DNA from: Mycobacterium sp. IS-1264
GTDB lineage: Bacteria; Actinomycetota; Actinomycetes; Mycobacteriales; Mycobacteriaceae
Direction of reading: 5' to 3'
Length of the DNA stretch: 64,000 nt
NCBI RefSeq assembly: GCF_001954195.1
Contig: NZ_MBES01000012.1
Coordinates: forward strand, 85,603 to 149,602
Part shown: positions 18,819 through 26,730 of the stretch, one piece after another
How positions within the stretch are numbered: position 1 is the first letter of the stretch
Layout: every line of letters starts with the position of its first letter
Made by a program: the position numbers and the translations under genes
The notes under the pieces: model-generated
What the model was told of the DNA's origin: nothing
What the model saw: the letters and a program-made list of their open reading frames with translations, nothing else
The model's database searches: none

Positions 18819-19808
18819 CTAACCCAGGATCTTGCTGATCTGCGGGGGCAGTTGGTCGGCGACCAACGGGTAGCTCAGCGGCGAGGAAAACGCGATCGCC
18901 CCGGCCTGGTCCTTGGTGGTGAAAATGTGGCGGCTCTGCGCGGTCGCCTGCGAGGCCGCCACGTCGGGGTCGGCGAGTATCGCCTTTTGGTCGTCCGGAC
19001 TCTCGGTCGTCCATATCACCACGTCCGCGGAATTGAGCACCGTCTTGATCTGGTCGCGCGGGATGACGGCGCGATGATCGGTGTCGAACGGTTTGATGCT
19101 GTCGGCGATCACGAGGCCCATCTGGTTGAGGAAGTCCGTGCGCCAGCCCGCCGTGGTCGCGACCACCGTGCCCTGAAAAAGCGTGCCCTGCATCAACAAT
19201 GCCTTCTTGGCCTGCCACTGCGGATTCTTCTGGGCGACCGCGACGAACTGTTTGTCGACGGCGTCGATCAATGACCTCATCTGGTCGGCCTGGAACACCG
19301 CCTGCCCAATCGCGGTGGCCTGCTCCTTCCACGGCTCGAAGAACGCGTCGCCGTCCGATTGCGCGATGGTCGGGGCGATCGCCGACAGCTTCTGATAGGT
19401 GTCGGCGTCCACTCCGGCGTTGACGGCCACGATCAAATCGGGCTTCAGCCCGGCGATCTGGTCGACCGGAATCCCGTTGTCGAGGTTGAGCACCACCGGA
19501 TGCGCGGCGCCGAGTTTGGGCTGGGCCCACGGCCACACGGCGAACGGTTGGTCGCCGAACCAATTGGTGACCGCGATGGGCACCACGCCCACCGCGAGCA
19601 GGTCGTCTTGTTCGGTGTAGCCGGCGCTGACGACGCGCTTGGGTGGCTCTTTGACGACGGTCTGGCCGAACAGGTGACTGACCGTCACCGATCCGCGGGG
19701 AGCGGAACCCGGCGCCGGCTTGGGTGACGTGCAACCCGGCGAGACGGCGGCCACCCCGACCGCCGCGGCGGCCCCGGCGAGCCGCAAGAATCCTCGCCGA
19801 TTCTCCAT
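18819..19808 (-). CDS. fecB2: FecB-like periplasmic iron-siderophore binding lipoprotein (Rv0265c-like)
   Basis: A 329-residue substrate-binding protein of the class III (BtuF/FecB/TroA) fold. A twin-Arg-like basic start (NRRGFLRLAG) and a hydrophobic stretch lead to SPGC at about residue 26, a weak lipobox, so it is probably a lipoprotein. The core shows KRVVSAGYTEQDDLLAVGV and LKPDLIVAVNAGVDADTYQKL, typical of iron-siderophore or haem binders. It stands alone, without a permease or ATPase, as does its M. tuberculosis counterpart. The gene lies 99 nt ahead of pxpB on the same strand. A 7-bp inverted repeat precedes the start. Confidence 0.87.
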   Translation of the reverse strand: MENRRGFLRLAGAAAAVGVAAVSPGCTSPKPAPGSAPRGSVTVSHLFGQTVVKEPPKRVVSAGYTEQDDLLAVGVVPIAVTNWFGDQPFAVWPWAQPKLGAAHPVVLNLDNGIPVDQIAGLKPDLIVAVNAGVDADTYQKLSAIAPTIAQSDGDAFFEPWKEQATAIGQAVFQADQMRSLIDAVDKQFVAVAQKNPQWQAKKALLMQGTLFQGTVVATTAGWRTDFLNQMGLVIADSIKPFDTDHRAVIPRDQIKTVLNSADVVIWTTESPDDQKAILADPDVAASQATAQSRHIFTTKDQAGAIAFSSPLSYPLVADQLPPQISKILG

Positions 19809-19811
19809 CGC

Positions 19812-19839
19812 GTGAGAGTATCGCGTTTCGCCCTCTCAC
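19812..19839 (-). promoter_or_regulatory. Inverted repeat touching the fecB2 start
   Basis: GTGAGAG (19812-19818) and CTCTCAC (19833-19839) form a perfect 7-bp inverted repeat with a 14-base spacer, only 3 bp upstream of the fecB2 ATG, where no Shine-Dalgarno sequence is visible. It could be an operator or an mRNA hairpin masking the start. It does not match the IdeR consensus. Confidence 0.3.
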
Positions 19840-19864
19840 CTGCGTCGCCGCGCGGTTTCGCCGC

Positions 19865-20064
19865 TCAGCCCAGCGGCATGCCGGCATCCGCGAAGTCCGT
19901 GGCCCGATAGACCGTTTCGGCCGTCAGCGGCGCATTGTCGAAGGCGGCCATCATGGCGCCGGTCACCGCACCGACGAACAGACCTCGAAATCGCTTGCGG
20001 GCCGGCCGATTCGGCGGCTGATCACTTTCTTGCGCTCCCGCAGAGCCAGGGGCGGCTCAGTCAC
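19865..20064 (-). pseudogene. Remnant of a TetR-family regulator with internal deletion
   Basis: Reading the minus strand from GTG 20064 gives MTEPPLALRERKK, a typical TetR N-terminus, which after about 20 codons becomes nonsense and stops. In another frame the downstream part reads FVGAVTGAMMAAFDNAPLTA and ends ATDFADAGMPLG, a typical TetR C-terminus, with its stop at 19865-19867. The two ends of a roughly 200-residue regulator are therefore joined in about 200 bp, with the HTH and most of the ligand domain deleted and the frame changed. The GTG overlaps the ligD-like stop by 8 nt, so the intact gene was probably co-transcribed with it. Identification is by eye from the two ends. Confidence 0.5.
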
Positions 20065-21349
20065 CTGCATGCGGCGATCGTCCCGCATCCGCGACGCCCC
20101 GTCTGGAAGCCGGCGGCGTGTAGCCCTCCCAAGGGGAGTAGTCGGCGATCAGCTCTTCCTGCGGCGGGCGCTGGTCGACCGGCACGTGCTGCAGGTTGAT
20201 CCGGATCCGGTACCAGATCGAGCTCGGCCCGCGCATCCCGTCGACCAGAACGTCGGCCGGGTGTAGCCGGTCGGCGACGGCGGGGTAGCGGCCGCGCCAG
20301 GTGTCCAGCGCGGCCATCGCCTCGTCCCGGGTTTTGGTGCGGGCGATCTCGATGAGCGGCTTCGAGGACTGACGCCTGCCGTCGCCGCGCGATCCCGATC
20401 CCTTCGGTGCGCGCTCCGCGGGCCCCAGCTCCTCGGCCAGCATCAGCAGCCGATCCAGGTCGCCAACGGCGTCGTCCATGCCCGCCCACGGATCACCCAG
20501 GTCGGCTAACCGGTCCGGCACGGTGGCGATGGTGAACGCCTCGGGCTTGCAGTTGGCGACCTCGTCCCAATGCAGTGGCGTCGACACCCGGGCATCGGCG
20601 GTGGCCCGCACGGAGTAGGCCGACGCGACCGTGCGGTCCTTGGCGTTCTGGTTGAAGTCGACGAAGACGCCCTCGCGCTCCTCCTTCCACCAGCGGCTCG
20701 TCGCCGCCTCGGGCGCCCGCCGCTCCACCTCGCGGGCCACGGTCTGCGCGGCCAGCCGCACCTGACGGAAGCCCCAGCGGGGCGCGATGCGCGCGTAGAT
20801 GTGAAAGCCGCGCGACCCGGACGTCTTCGGCCACGCCGTCAGGCCGTAGTCCTCCAGCACCTCGCGGGCCACCAGCGCGACGTCGACGATCCGCTGCCAG
20901 GGCACCCCGGGCATCGGGTCCAGGTCGACCCGCAATTCGTCGGGGTGATCGAGGTCGATGGCTTGCACCGGATGCGGGTTGAGGTCCACGCAGCCCAGAT
21001 TGATCACCCACGCCAGCCCGGCCGGGTCGTGGATGACGGCCTCCTCGGCGGAGGTGCCCGACGCGTAGCGCAGCTCGGCGACGTCCACCCAGTCGGGCCT
21101 GTTCTTGGGCGCACGCTTCTGGAACACCGCCTCTTGCGATATCCCCTTGACGAAGCGTTTCAGAATCATCGGTCGGCCGGCGACGCCGCGCAGCGCCCCG
21201 TCGGCGACGGAAAGGTAGTAGCGGACCAGGTCCAGCTTCGTGTAGCCGCCCACGCCGTCGCCGCCGGGGAAGACCACTTTGCCCGGATGAGTAATGGTGA
21301 CCTCGCGCCCGGCCACGTCCAGTGACACCGGAGCGGTCATGGGGTTCAT
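20057..21349 (-). CDS. Stand-alone LigD-type polymerase/primase domain protein (Rv0269c-like)
   Basis: A 430-residue protein of the archaeo-eukaryotic primase fold, as in the polymerase domain of the repair ligase LigD. The catalytic metal-binding motif is LRVDLDPMPG, followed by KTSGSRGFHIYARI and, further on, VFVDFNQNAKDRTVASAYSVRA, all characteristic of LigD-POL. No ligase or nuclease domain is attached; mycobacteria have such autonomous enzymes, used in gap filling or end processing with low fidelity. ATG 21349 is chosen among several (21340 and longer forms up to 21448 are possible). It is divergent from fadD2 across a spacer holding an 18-bp palindrome. Confidence 0.87.
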   Translation of the reverse strand: MNPMTAPVSLDVAGREVTITHPGKVVFPGGDGVGGYTKLDLVRYYLSVADGALRGVAGRPMILKRFVKGISQEAVFQKRAPKNRPDWVDVAELRYASGTSAEEAVIHDPAGLAWVINLGCVDLNPHPVQAIDLDHPDELRVDLDPMPGVPWQRIVDVALVAREVLEDYGLTAWPKTSGSRGFHIYARIAPRWGFRQVRLAAQTVAREVERRAPEAATSRWWKEEREGVFVDFNQNAKDRTVASAYSVRATADARVSTPLHWDEVANCKPEAFTIATVPDRLADLGDPWAGMDDAVGDLDRLLMLAEELGPAERAPKGSGSRGDGRRQSSKPLIEIARTKTRDEAMAALDTWRGRYPAVADRLHPADVLVDGMRGPSSIWYRIRINLQHVPVDQRPPQEELIADYSPWEGYTPPASRRGVADAGRSPHAGD

Positions 21350-21356
21350 GGTAATT

Positions 21357-21374
21357 CCGGGAAAATTTTCCCGG
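21357..21374. promoter_or_regulatory. Perfect 18-bp palindrome between ligD-like gene and fadD2
   Basis: The 58-bp divergent spacer contains a perfect palindrome, CCGGGAAAATTTTCCCGG. Its size and position are those of a repressor dimer site. The tetR remnant at the far end of the ligD-like operon may once have encoded the cognate repressor, but that is inference. Confidence 0.45.
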
Positions 21375-21407
21375 CCCATTGCGACCTGCGTCACATAGGG
21401 TGAAGTC

Positions 21408-23087
21408 ATGCCTAACCTCATCGGCCTGCCCGGCCAGGCGGTCTCCAAGATCCAGCAGTACCTCGAGCGGGGCTCGGCCGAACTGCATTACGTGCGCAAG
21501 ATCTTCGAATCCGGTGCCTTCCGGATCGAGCCACCGCAGAACTACGCCGCGATGGCCGCGGATATCTACAAGTGGGGCGAGTTCGGCATGCTGCCCTCGC
21601 TCAACGCCAGGCGTCATCCCGACCGCGCGGCCTGCATCGACGAGGAGGGCGAATTCACCTACCGCGAGCTCGACGAGGCCGCGCACGCGGTGGCCAACGG
21701 GCTGCTTGAGAAGGGGATCAAGGGCGGCGACGGCGTCGCCATCCTGGCCCGCAACACCCGCTGGTTCCTGATCGCCTACTTCGGTGCCGCCCGGGTCGGG
21801 GCCCGCATCATCCTGCTCAACAGCGAGTTCTCCGGCCCGCAGATCAAGGAGGTGTCGGAGCGCGAGGGCGCCAAGCTGATCATCTACGACGACGAGTACA
21901 CCAAGGCCGTCAGCAAGGCGGAGCCGGAACTGGGCTTCCTGCGCGCCCTCGGTTCCAACCCCGACGCCGACGAACCGTCGGGCAGCAAGGACGAGACGCT
22001 GGCCGACCTGATCGAGCGCGGCGACAAGTCACCCGCCCCGAAGGCGTCCAAGCACGCGTCGATCATCATCCTGACCAGCGGAACCACCGGCACGCCCAAG
22101 GGCGCGAACCGCAGCACCCCGCCGACGCTGGCGCCAATCGGCGGCATCCTGTCGCACGTTCCGTTCAAGGCCGGCGAGGTGACCTCGCTGCCGGCGCCGA
22201 TGTTCCACGCACTGGGTTTTCTGCACGGCACCATCGCGATGTTCCTCGGGTCGACGCTGGTGCTGCGGCGCAAGTTCAAGCCGCCGCTGGTGCTGGAGGA
22301 CATCGAGAAGCACAAGGCGACCGCGATGGTCGTGGTGCCGGTGATGCTGTCGCGACTGCTGGACGCGATCGAGAAGATGGACAAGAAGCCCGATCTGTCC
22401 AGCCTGAAGATCATCTTCATCTCCGGGTCGCAGCTGGGCGCCGAGCTGGCCAGCCGGGCCCTCAAAGACTTCGGCCCGGTCATCTACAACATGTACGGCT
22501 CGACCGAAATCGCGTTCGCCACGATCGCCGGTCCCAAGGACCTGGAAAAGAATGCGGCGACGGTCGGACCGGTGGTCAAGGGCGTCAAGGTCAAGATCCT
22601 CGACGACAACGGCAAGGAGAAGCCGCAGGGCGAAGTCGGGCGGATCTTCGTTGGCAACGCGTTCCCGTTCGAGGGCTACACCGGTGGCGGCCACAAGCAG
22701 ATCATCGACGGCCTGATGTCGTCCGGCGATGTCGGCTACTTCGACGAGCACGGCCTGCTGTACGTCAGCGGTCGCGACGACGAGATGATCGTCTCTGGTG
22801 GTGAGAACGTCTTCCCGGCTGAGGTGGAGGATCTGATCAGCGGGCATCCGGACGTCGTGGAGGCGACGGCCATCGGGGTCGAGGACAAGGACTGGGGTCA
22901 CCGGTTGCGCGCCTTCGTGGTCAAGAAGGAGGACGCCGACCTCGACGAGGACACCGTCAAGCACTACGTGCGCGACCACCTGGCCCGCTACAAGGTGCCG
23001 CGGGAGGTTGTCTTCCTCGACGAGCTGCCGCGCAACCCGACGGGCAAGGTGCTCAAGCGCGAGCTGCGCGAGATGGAGATCGACTAG
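21408..23087 (+). CDS. fadD2: Fatty acyl-CoA synthetase FadD2 (Rv0270-like)
   Basis: A 559-residue AMP-forming acyl-CoA/acyl-AMP ligase activating fatty acids. The ATP-binding P-loop-like motif LTSGTTGTPKGANR is at about residues 220-234, YGSTEIAFATIAGP at about 362, and the C-terminal hinge YVSGRDDEMIVSGGENVFP at about 450. The catalytic Lys region PRNPTGKVLKRELR closes the protein. The ATG follows AGGGTGAAG at suitable spacing. It is monocistronic; its TAG stop lies in a CTAG that also provides the stop of the convergent RHH gene. Length matches M. tuberculosis FadD2. Confidence 0.94.
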   Translation: MPNLIGLPGQAVSKIQQYLERGSAELHYVRKIFESGAFRIEPPQNYAAMAADIYKWGEFGMLPSLNARRHPDRAACIDEEGEFTYRELDEAAHAVANGLLEKGIKGGDGVAILARNTRWFLIAYFGAARVGARIILLNSEFSGPQIKEVSEREGAKLIIYDDEYTKAVSKAEPELGFLRALGSNPDADEPSGSKDETLADLIERGDKSPAPKASKHASIIILTSGTTGTPKGANRSTPPTLAPIGGILSHVPFKAGEVTSLPAPMFHALGFLHGTIAMFLGSTLVLRRKFKPPLVLEDIEKHKATAMVVVPVMLSRLLDAIEKMDKKPDLSSLKIIFISGSQLGAELASRALKDFGPVIYNMYGSTEIAFATIAGPKDLEKNAATVGPVVKGVKVKILDDNGKEKPQGEVGRIFVGNAFPFEGYTGGGHKQIIDGLMSSGDVGYFDEHGLLYVSGRDDEMIVSGGENVFPAEVEDLISGHPDVVEATAIGVEDKDWGHRLRAFVVKKEDADLDEDTVKHYVRDHLARYKVPREVVFLDELPRNPTGKVLKRELREMEID

Positions 23088-23425
23088 CGCCGATCTTGGA
23101 TGGCGCGGGTGATCTCGGCCCCGAGTTTGGGATCTGCCAGCAGCCGGTCGATCAGCGCGGTGAGGACCTCTTGTCCGGTTACCCTCGCGACCCCGATGCG
23201 GTCGGCCGCGTCCCTTTGCCAAATGTCGAGCGCCCGGTGGGTGGCCGCCGGTAGATCCACGGTTCGCCGCGTCCGCTGGAGGCGGATCGGTCGGTCGGCG
23301 GTGTCGCGTGACTGAGGGGTTGGGCCGATTCGTGGGGCACGCGGTTGCCGGAAGCTCGTGAGGCGCTCGGTCGTCGTCGCGTCATCGGGCGGCGTGCCCG
23401 GTGTGCGGCTGGGGTTGAAGCTCAC
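23084..23425 (-). CDS. Ribbon-helix-helix (CopG/ParG-like) DNA-binding protein
   Basis: A protein of about 113 residues. The C-terminal half fits the ribbon-helix-helix fold: strand RTVDLP, helix AATHRALDIWQRDAADRIG, turn, helix TGQEVLTALIDRLLAD. The first half is basic, proline-rich and probably disordered, as in ParG-type partition proteins and some antitoxins. The start is uncertain: GTG 23425 is used, while TTG 23455 would give 123 residues but has no ribosome-binding site and touches the repeats. No toxin and no ParA ATPase lie beside it. TCAGTA repeats 30 bp upstream suggest autoregulation. I do not recall it between fadD2 and fadE6 in M. tuberculosis. Confidence 0.65.
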   Translation of the reverse strand: MSFNPSRTPGTPPDDATTTERLTSFRQPRAPRIGPTPQSRDTADRPIRLQRTRRTVDLPAATHRALDIWQRDAADRIGVARVTGQEVLTALIDRLLADPKLGAEITRAIQDRR

Positions 23426-23456
23426 TGCGGCGGCCGTCCCTTCGTGGGGGTACAAG

Positions 23457-23470
23457 TCAGTAAATCAGTA
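23457..23470. repeat. Two TCAGTA repeats at 8-bp spacing, promoter of the RHH gene
   Basis: TCAGTAAA-TCAGTA: two head-to-tail copies exactly 8 bp apart, about 32 bp upstream of the RHH start. RHH dimers commonly bind such short tandem repeats side by side, so this is a candidate autoregulatory operator. Confidence 0.55.
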
Positions 23471-23662
23471 GGTGTCTGCTACCGATTCTGTCACTAAAGT
23501 CGCCCCGAGTCGCGCCGCGAGCCACAGACGCCGCCGGCCGGCCGGGGGGCCGCTGCCGCATTCACCGCACAATGTAATTTTAGAATTTGCTATGTGATTC
23601 TCGTCGGCGTACCTGCCGCAATTGATCGACTACGCAATTCATGAGTCACGTAAAGTCGGAAA

Positions 23663-23734
23663 TAAGTACCTCAGTACCTCAGTAGATGGTCCTTTACCTA
23701 GTCTTATGTCGAAAGAAATCTACTGATCTCAGTA
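23663..23734. repeat. TCAGTA repeat cluster (three tandem copies plus inverted pair)
   Basis: Three 8-bp units run in tandem: a degenerate TAAGTACC (23663-23670), TCAGTACC (23671-23678) and TCAGTAGA (23679-23686). An inverted pair, TACTGA-TC-TCAGTA, follows at 23721-23734. The motif is the same as at the RHH promoter 200 bp away. The cluster lies between the RHH gene and the secreted-protein gene and could be a centromere-like site or a shared operator. Confidence 0.55.
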
Positions 23735-23870
23735 TTTCGAGATGTCCTCAAATACGTCGTCCAGGCATATCCTTCCACGAATGTGTTAATTAACTGTTGT
23801 TTGCCTGAGAATTTCTGGGGTAGTCTTGTTACGTATCAGATTGGACGGATCGTGGAGGGAGGTCGGAAAA

Positions 23871-24311
23871 ATGATTTCACTGCGATCCATGCGTAACGCC
23901 GCCGCAAGCGCGGTAGGCGCCGGCGCGCTCGCCGGAGCCATGCTCGTCGGCGGCGTTCCCGCGGCGCAAGCCGCGCCAGCGCCCACTCCAGCGACGAGCT
24001 TCGACACCGTCGGGCCGCATGGCGGCGCACCCCTTAGTCCCGGCGTGATCCCGGACCGCCCCGGCGGGGGCGGAGGTGGCCATGGCGGCGGAGGCCATGG
24101 TCCTGGCCCCGGCCCCGGTTGGGGTCACGGACCTGGTCCCGGTTGGGGTAAAGGCCCCGGTTGGGTTCCCGGCCCGGTTTGGCACGGTCCCGATGTCGGA
24201 TGGTGGGGTCACCCCGGCAACGGTTGGGGCAACATCCCGCCAGGTCGCGGCTTCTGGGCTCCCGGGCACTGGTGGGGGCCCGCTGAGCACTGGTGGAACT
24301 GGTGGTGGTGA
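23871..24311 (+). CDS. Small secreted Gly/Pro/Trp-rich protein
   Basis: A 146-residue exported protein. Residues 1-33 form a signal peptide: basic start, a hydrophobic Ala/Gly/Val core, and cleavage probably after VPAAQA. The mature part has no recognisable domain: residues 65-110 are Gly/Pro/His repeats (units like GPGPGWGHG and GPGPGWGKG), and the tail is rich in Trp with the ending WWNWWW. ATG 23871 has GGAGGGAGG upstream. Function unknown; Trp-rich tails suggest surface or membrane contact, and the His-rich repeats could bind metal. It is divergent from the RHH gene across the repeat spacer and followed by a strong terminator. Confidence 0.75.
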   Translation: MISLRSMRNAAASAVGAGALAGAMLVGGVPAAQAAPAPTPATSFDTVGPHGGAPLSPGVIPDRPGGGGGGHGGGGHGPGPGPGWGHGPGPGWGKGPGWVPGPVWHGPDVGWWGHPGNGWGNIPPGRGFWAPGHWWGPAEHWWNWWW

Positions 24312-24393
24312 GCCAAGCCGCTAGCTTCGTGTGGCGCGGTCAGCCTTGTCCTGCCGAGCGTTTAGGTTGACCCGCCCGCGCTGAGGGGGGAAC

Positions 24394-24428
24394 GTCATGC
24401 CGGCCTACCACCGCGAGGCCGGCATGAC
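24394..24428. terminator. 13-bp hairpin upstream of the main terminator
   Basis: A perfect 13-bp stem (24394-24406 with 24416-24428) and 9-base loop, flanked by G and C runs that could extend it. No T tract follows. It shares the core CATGCCG with the following terminator. Confidence 0.45.
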
Positions 24429-24443
24429 CCCCCACCCAAAGGC

Positions 24444-24490
24444 ATCCATGCCGACCCGAGACCGGCCTCGGGTCGGCATGGATTCTTTTT
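24444..24490 (+). terminator. Strong rho-independent terminator
   Basis: A perfect 17-bp stem (24444-24460 with 24467-24483), 6-base loop, then TCTTTTT (24484-24490). It ends the secreted-protein transcript and abuts the fadE6 stop on the other strand. Confidence 0.85.
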
Positions 24491-26686
24491 ACGGGTCGCG
24501 GGGCAGGCCCAGGAGCCGCTCGGCGATGATGTTGAGTTGCACCTCCGACGTGCCCCCGTAAATGGTCGTGGCGCGGCTGGCCAGGAGGTACTCGTCCCAC
24601 TTGCCCGCCAACTGGTCGGGGTCGCCGATCGCGGCGTCTGTGCCGAAGGAGGACACCGCGAATTCGGCGTAGCCCTGGCCGGTGCGCATCGACAGCAGCT
24701 TTGAGATCGCCGCCGACGGCATGGCGTCGCCGCCGGCCAGCGTCAACAGCGTCGAGCGGAGGTTTAGCACCTTGGCGGCGTGACCTTCGGCGATCAATTG
24801 CCCGGCCCGGTGTTGCGCGATCTGGTCGAACTGGCCGTCGCGGACGAACTCGACGAATTCCGGCAGGGTGGCAAGGAAATTCGCGTCGCTGCTGCCGATC
24901 GATACCCGCTCCGCCGTCAGAGTGTTGCGGCTGACCTCCCAGCCCCGGTTGACGTCACCGAGCACGCACTCGTCCGGGACGAACACGTCGTCGATGTAGA
25001 CGGTGTTGAACATCGCGTTGCCGGTGAGCTCGCGCAGCGGCTTGACGGTGACACCTTCGCTTTTCATGTCGAGCAGGAAGTACGTGATGCCGTTGTGCTT
25101 CGGCGCCGACGGATCCGTCCGCGCCAGCAGCGCGCCCCAGTGCGAGTACTGCGCGTAGGTGGTCCAGATCTTCTGCCCGGTGATGCGCCACCCGCCGTCG
25201 GCCCGCGTCGCCTTGGTGGTCAACCCGGCCAGATCCGACCCGGCGCCCGGCTCGGAAAACAGTTGGCACCAGACCATTTCGGCGCGGAAGGTGGGTGGCA
25301 GGAAGCGTTGTTTCTGCTCTTCGGTTCCGAACGCGACGATCGACGGAATGATCCAGGCGGCGATGCCGACCTGCGGCCGTTTGACCCGTCCGGTGGTGAA
25401 CTCCTGGGCGATGATGATCTGCTCGACCGGGCTCGACGCCCGGCCCCACGGTTTGGGCAGGTAGGGCAGCACCCACCCGCCCTCGGCGATCGCGACCTTG
25501 CGGGGCTCGCGGTCCATCGCCTTGAGCGCCGCCACCTCGGCCCGGATTTCGGACCGCAGCTTTTCGGTATCGGGGTCCAGGTCGATGTCCACGGCACGCA
25601 TCCCCGTGGTGGTCGCGGTATCGACCACCCTTTGCGGGTACTCCGATCGGCGTCCGAACGACGCGGCGAGGATCACCGCCCGGCGGTAGTACACGTTCGT
25701 GTCGTGCTCCCAGGTGAACCCGATGCCCCCGTGCACCTGGATGCAGTCCTGTGTGCAGCGCAGGGCGGCCGCCGGAGCCAGCGTCGCCGCCACGGCGGCG
25801 GCGAACTCGACTCCGGAACCTGCTGTGTCCCAATCATTTGGCTAGCCTCGTCGATGGCGCGCGCGGCATCCCACACCGCGGCGGTCGCTCGCTCGGTGTC
25901 GGCGATCATCTCCGCGCACTTGTGCTTGATGGCCTGGAACTGGCCGATCGGCCTGCCGAACTGTTCGCGGATCTTGGCGTATTGCGAGGCGGTGTCCGTG
26001 GCCCAGCGCGCCACGCCGATCGCCTCCGCGGACAGCAGCGTGGTCATCAGCGCGTGCGCGGTCGCCATGGTCAGGCTGCTCAACACCGTGTCATCGCCGA
26101 CCTCGACAGCGTTGGCCCGCACATGCGCGATCGGGCGCAGTGGGTCAACGCTTTTCACCGGCTCGATTTCCAGCTGGTCGGCGCGCAGCACCACCCACTC
26201 GTCACCGCTGTCGATCGCCACCGGAAGCACCAGCACCGATGCCTGCGCCGCCGCGGGCACGGCGTGCGCTTCACCGCGGATCACCAGCGCGTCACCCTGC
26301 CTGGTGGCGGTCAGGCCGGAATCCAGCGCGTAGGCGGCGATGGCCGTGCCGGACGCGAGGTCGGCGAGCACCTTTGCCTCCGGGTCGTGCGCGGCGATCA
26401 GCGCGCTGGCGATCGCCGACGGCGCGAACGGTCCGGGTACCGCACCGTAGCCGAACTCGGCGAGCACGATGGCCAGCTCGAGGATGCCGAATCCCTGTCC
26501 GCCGACGGACTCCGTCAGATGAACCCCCTGCAGGCCCTGTTCGGCCGCCGCGCGCCAGTAGGGCGGCGGGTTCTCGATGGGTGTTTCCATGGCCGCGTGC
26601 AGCACCTCCGACGGCGCGACGCGCGCCACCAGGGATCGCACCGAATCGGCCAGGTCTTGATGCTCAGGAGTTATCGCGATCGGCAT
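24489..26686 (-). pseudogene. fadE6: Double-domain acyl-CoA dehydrogenase FadE6 with 1-nt frameshift (Rv0271c-like)
   Basis: Two acyl-CoA dehydrogenase units in one gene, as in the 731-residue M. tuberculosis FadE6. The N-terminal half starts at ATG 26686 (GGAAGG upstream; MPIAITPEHQDLADSVRSLV) and is open to DAARAIDEASQ. The second half continues in another frame from DWDTAGSGVEFAAAVAAT through IQVHGGIGFTWEHDTNVYYR to the end GGTSEVQLNIIAERLLGL. Restoring one A in the run complementary to TTT at 25837-25839 (CAA-AAT-GAT) rejoins the frames and gives 732 residues. This is either a real inactivating frameshift or a homopolymer sequencing error. The split halves could still be made separately. 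It is the last gene of a TetR-hydrolase-dehydrogenase operon. Confidence 0.85.
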
Positions 26687-26730
26687 TGGTCGCCTTCCCA
26701 CACTCTGTGTTTCGGCCAGCGCCTTCCAAG

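Larger units (their letters stand above)
23426..23870. other. AT-richer non-coding spacer holding RHH-type repeats
   Basis: About 445 bp with no credible gene on either strand. By eye it is clearly richer in A and T than its neighbours, especially 23570-23800. Apart from the TCAGTA repeats it holds the promoter region of the secreted-protein gene at its right end. Composition unlike the surroundings and absence from the M. tuberculosis order suggest acquired DNA. Confidence 0.5.

Noticed and set aside
23663..23734. CRISPR-like array
   Set aside because: Repeat units are only 8 bp, in direct contact and partly inverted, with no spacers and no cas genes; operator-type repeats explain them better.
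23084..23871. Toxin-antitoxin pair made of the RHH gene and a neighbour
   Set aside because: No small toxin-like ORF overlaps or directly follows the RHH gene; the downstream neighbour is convergent fadD2 and the divergent gene has a signal peptide.
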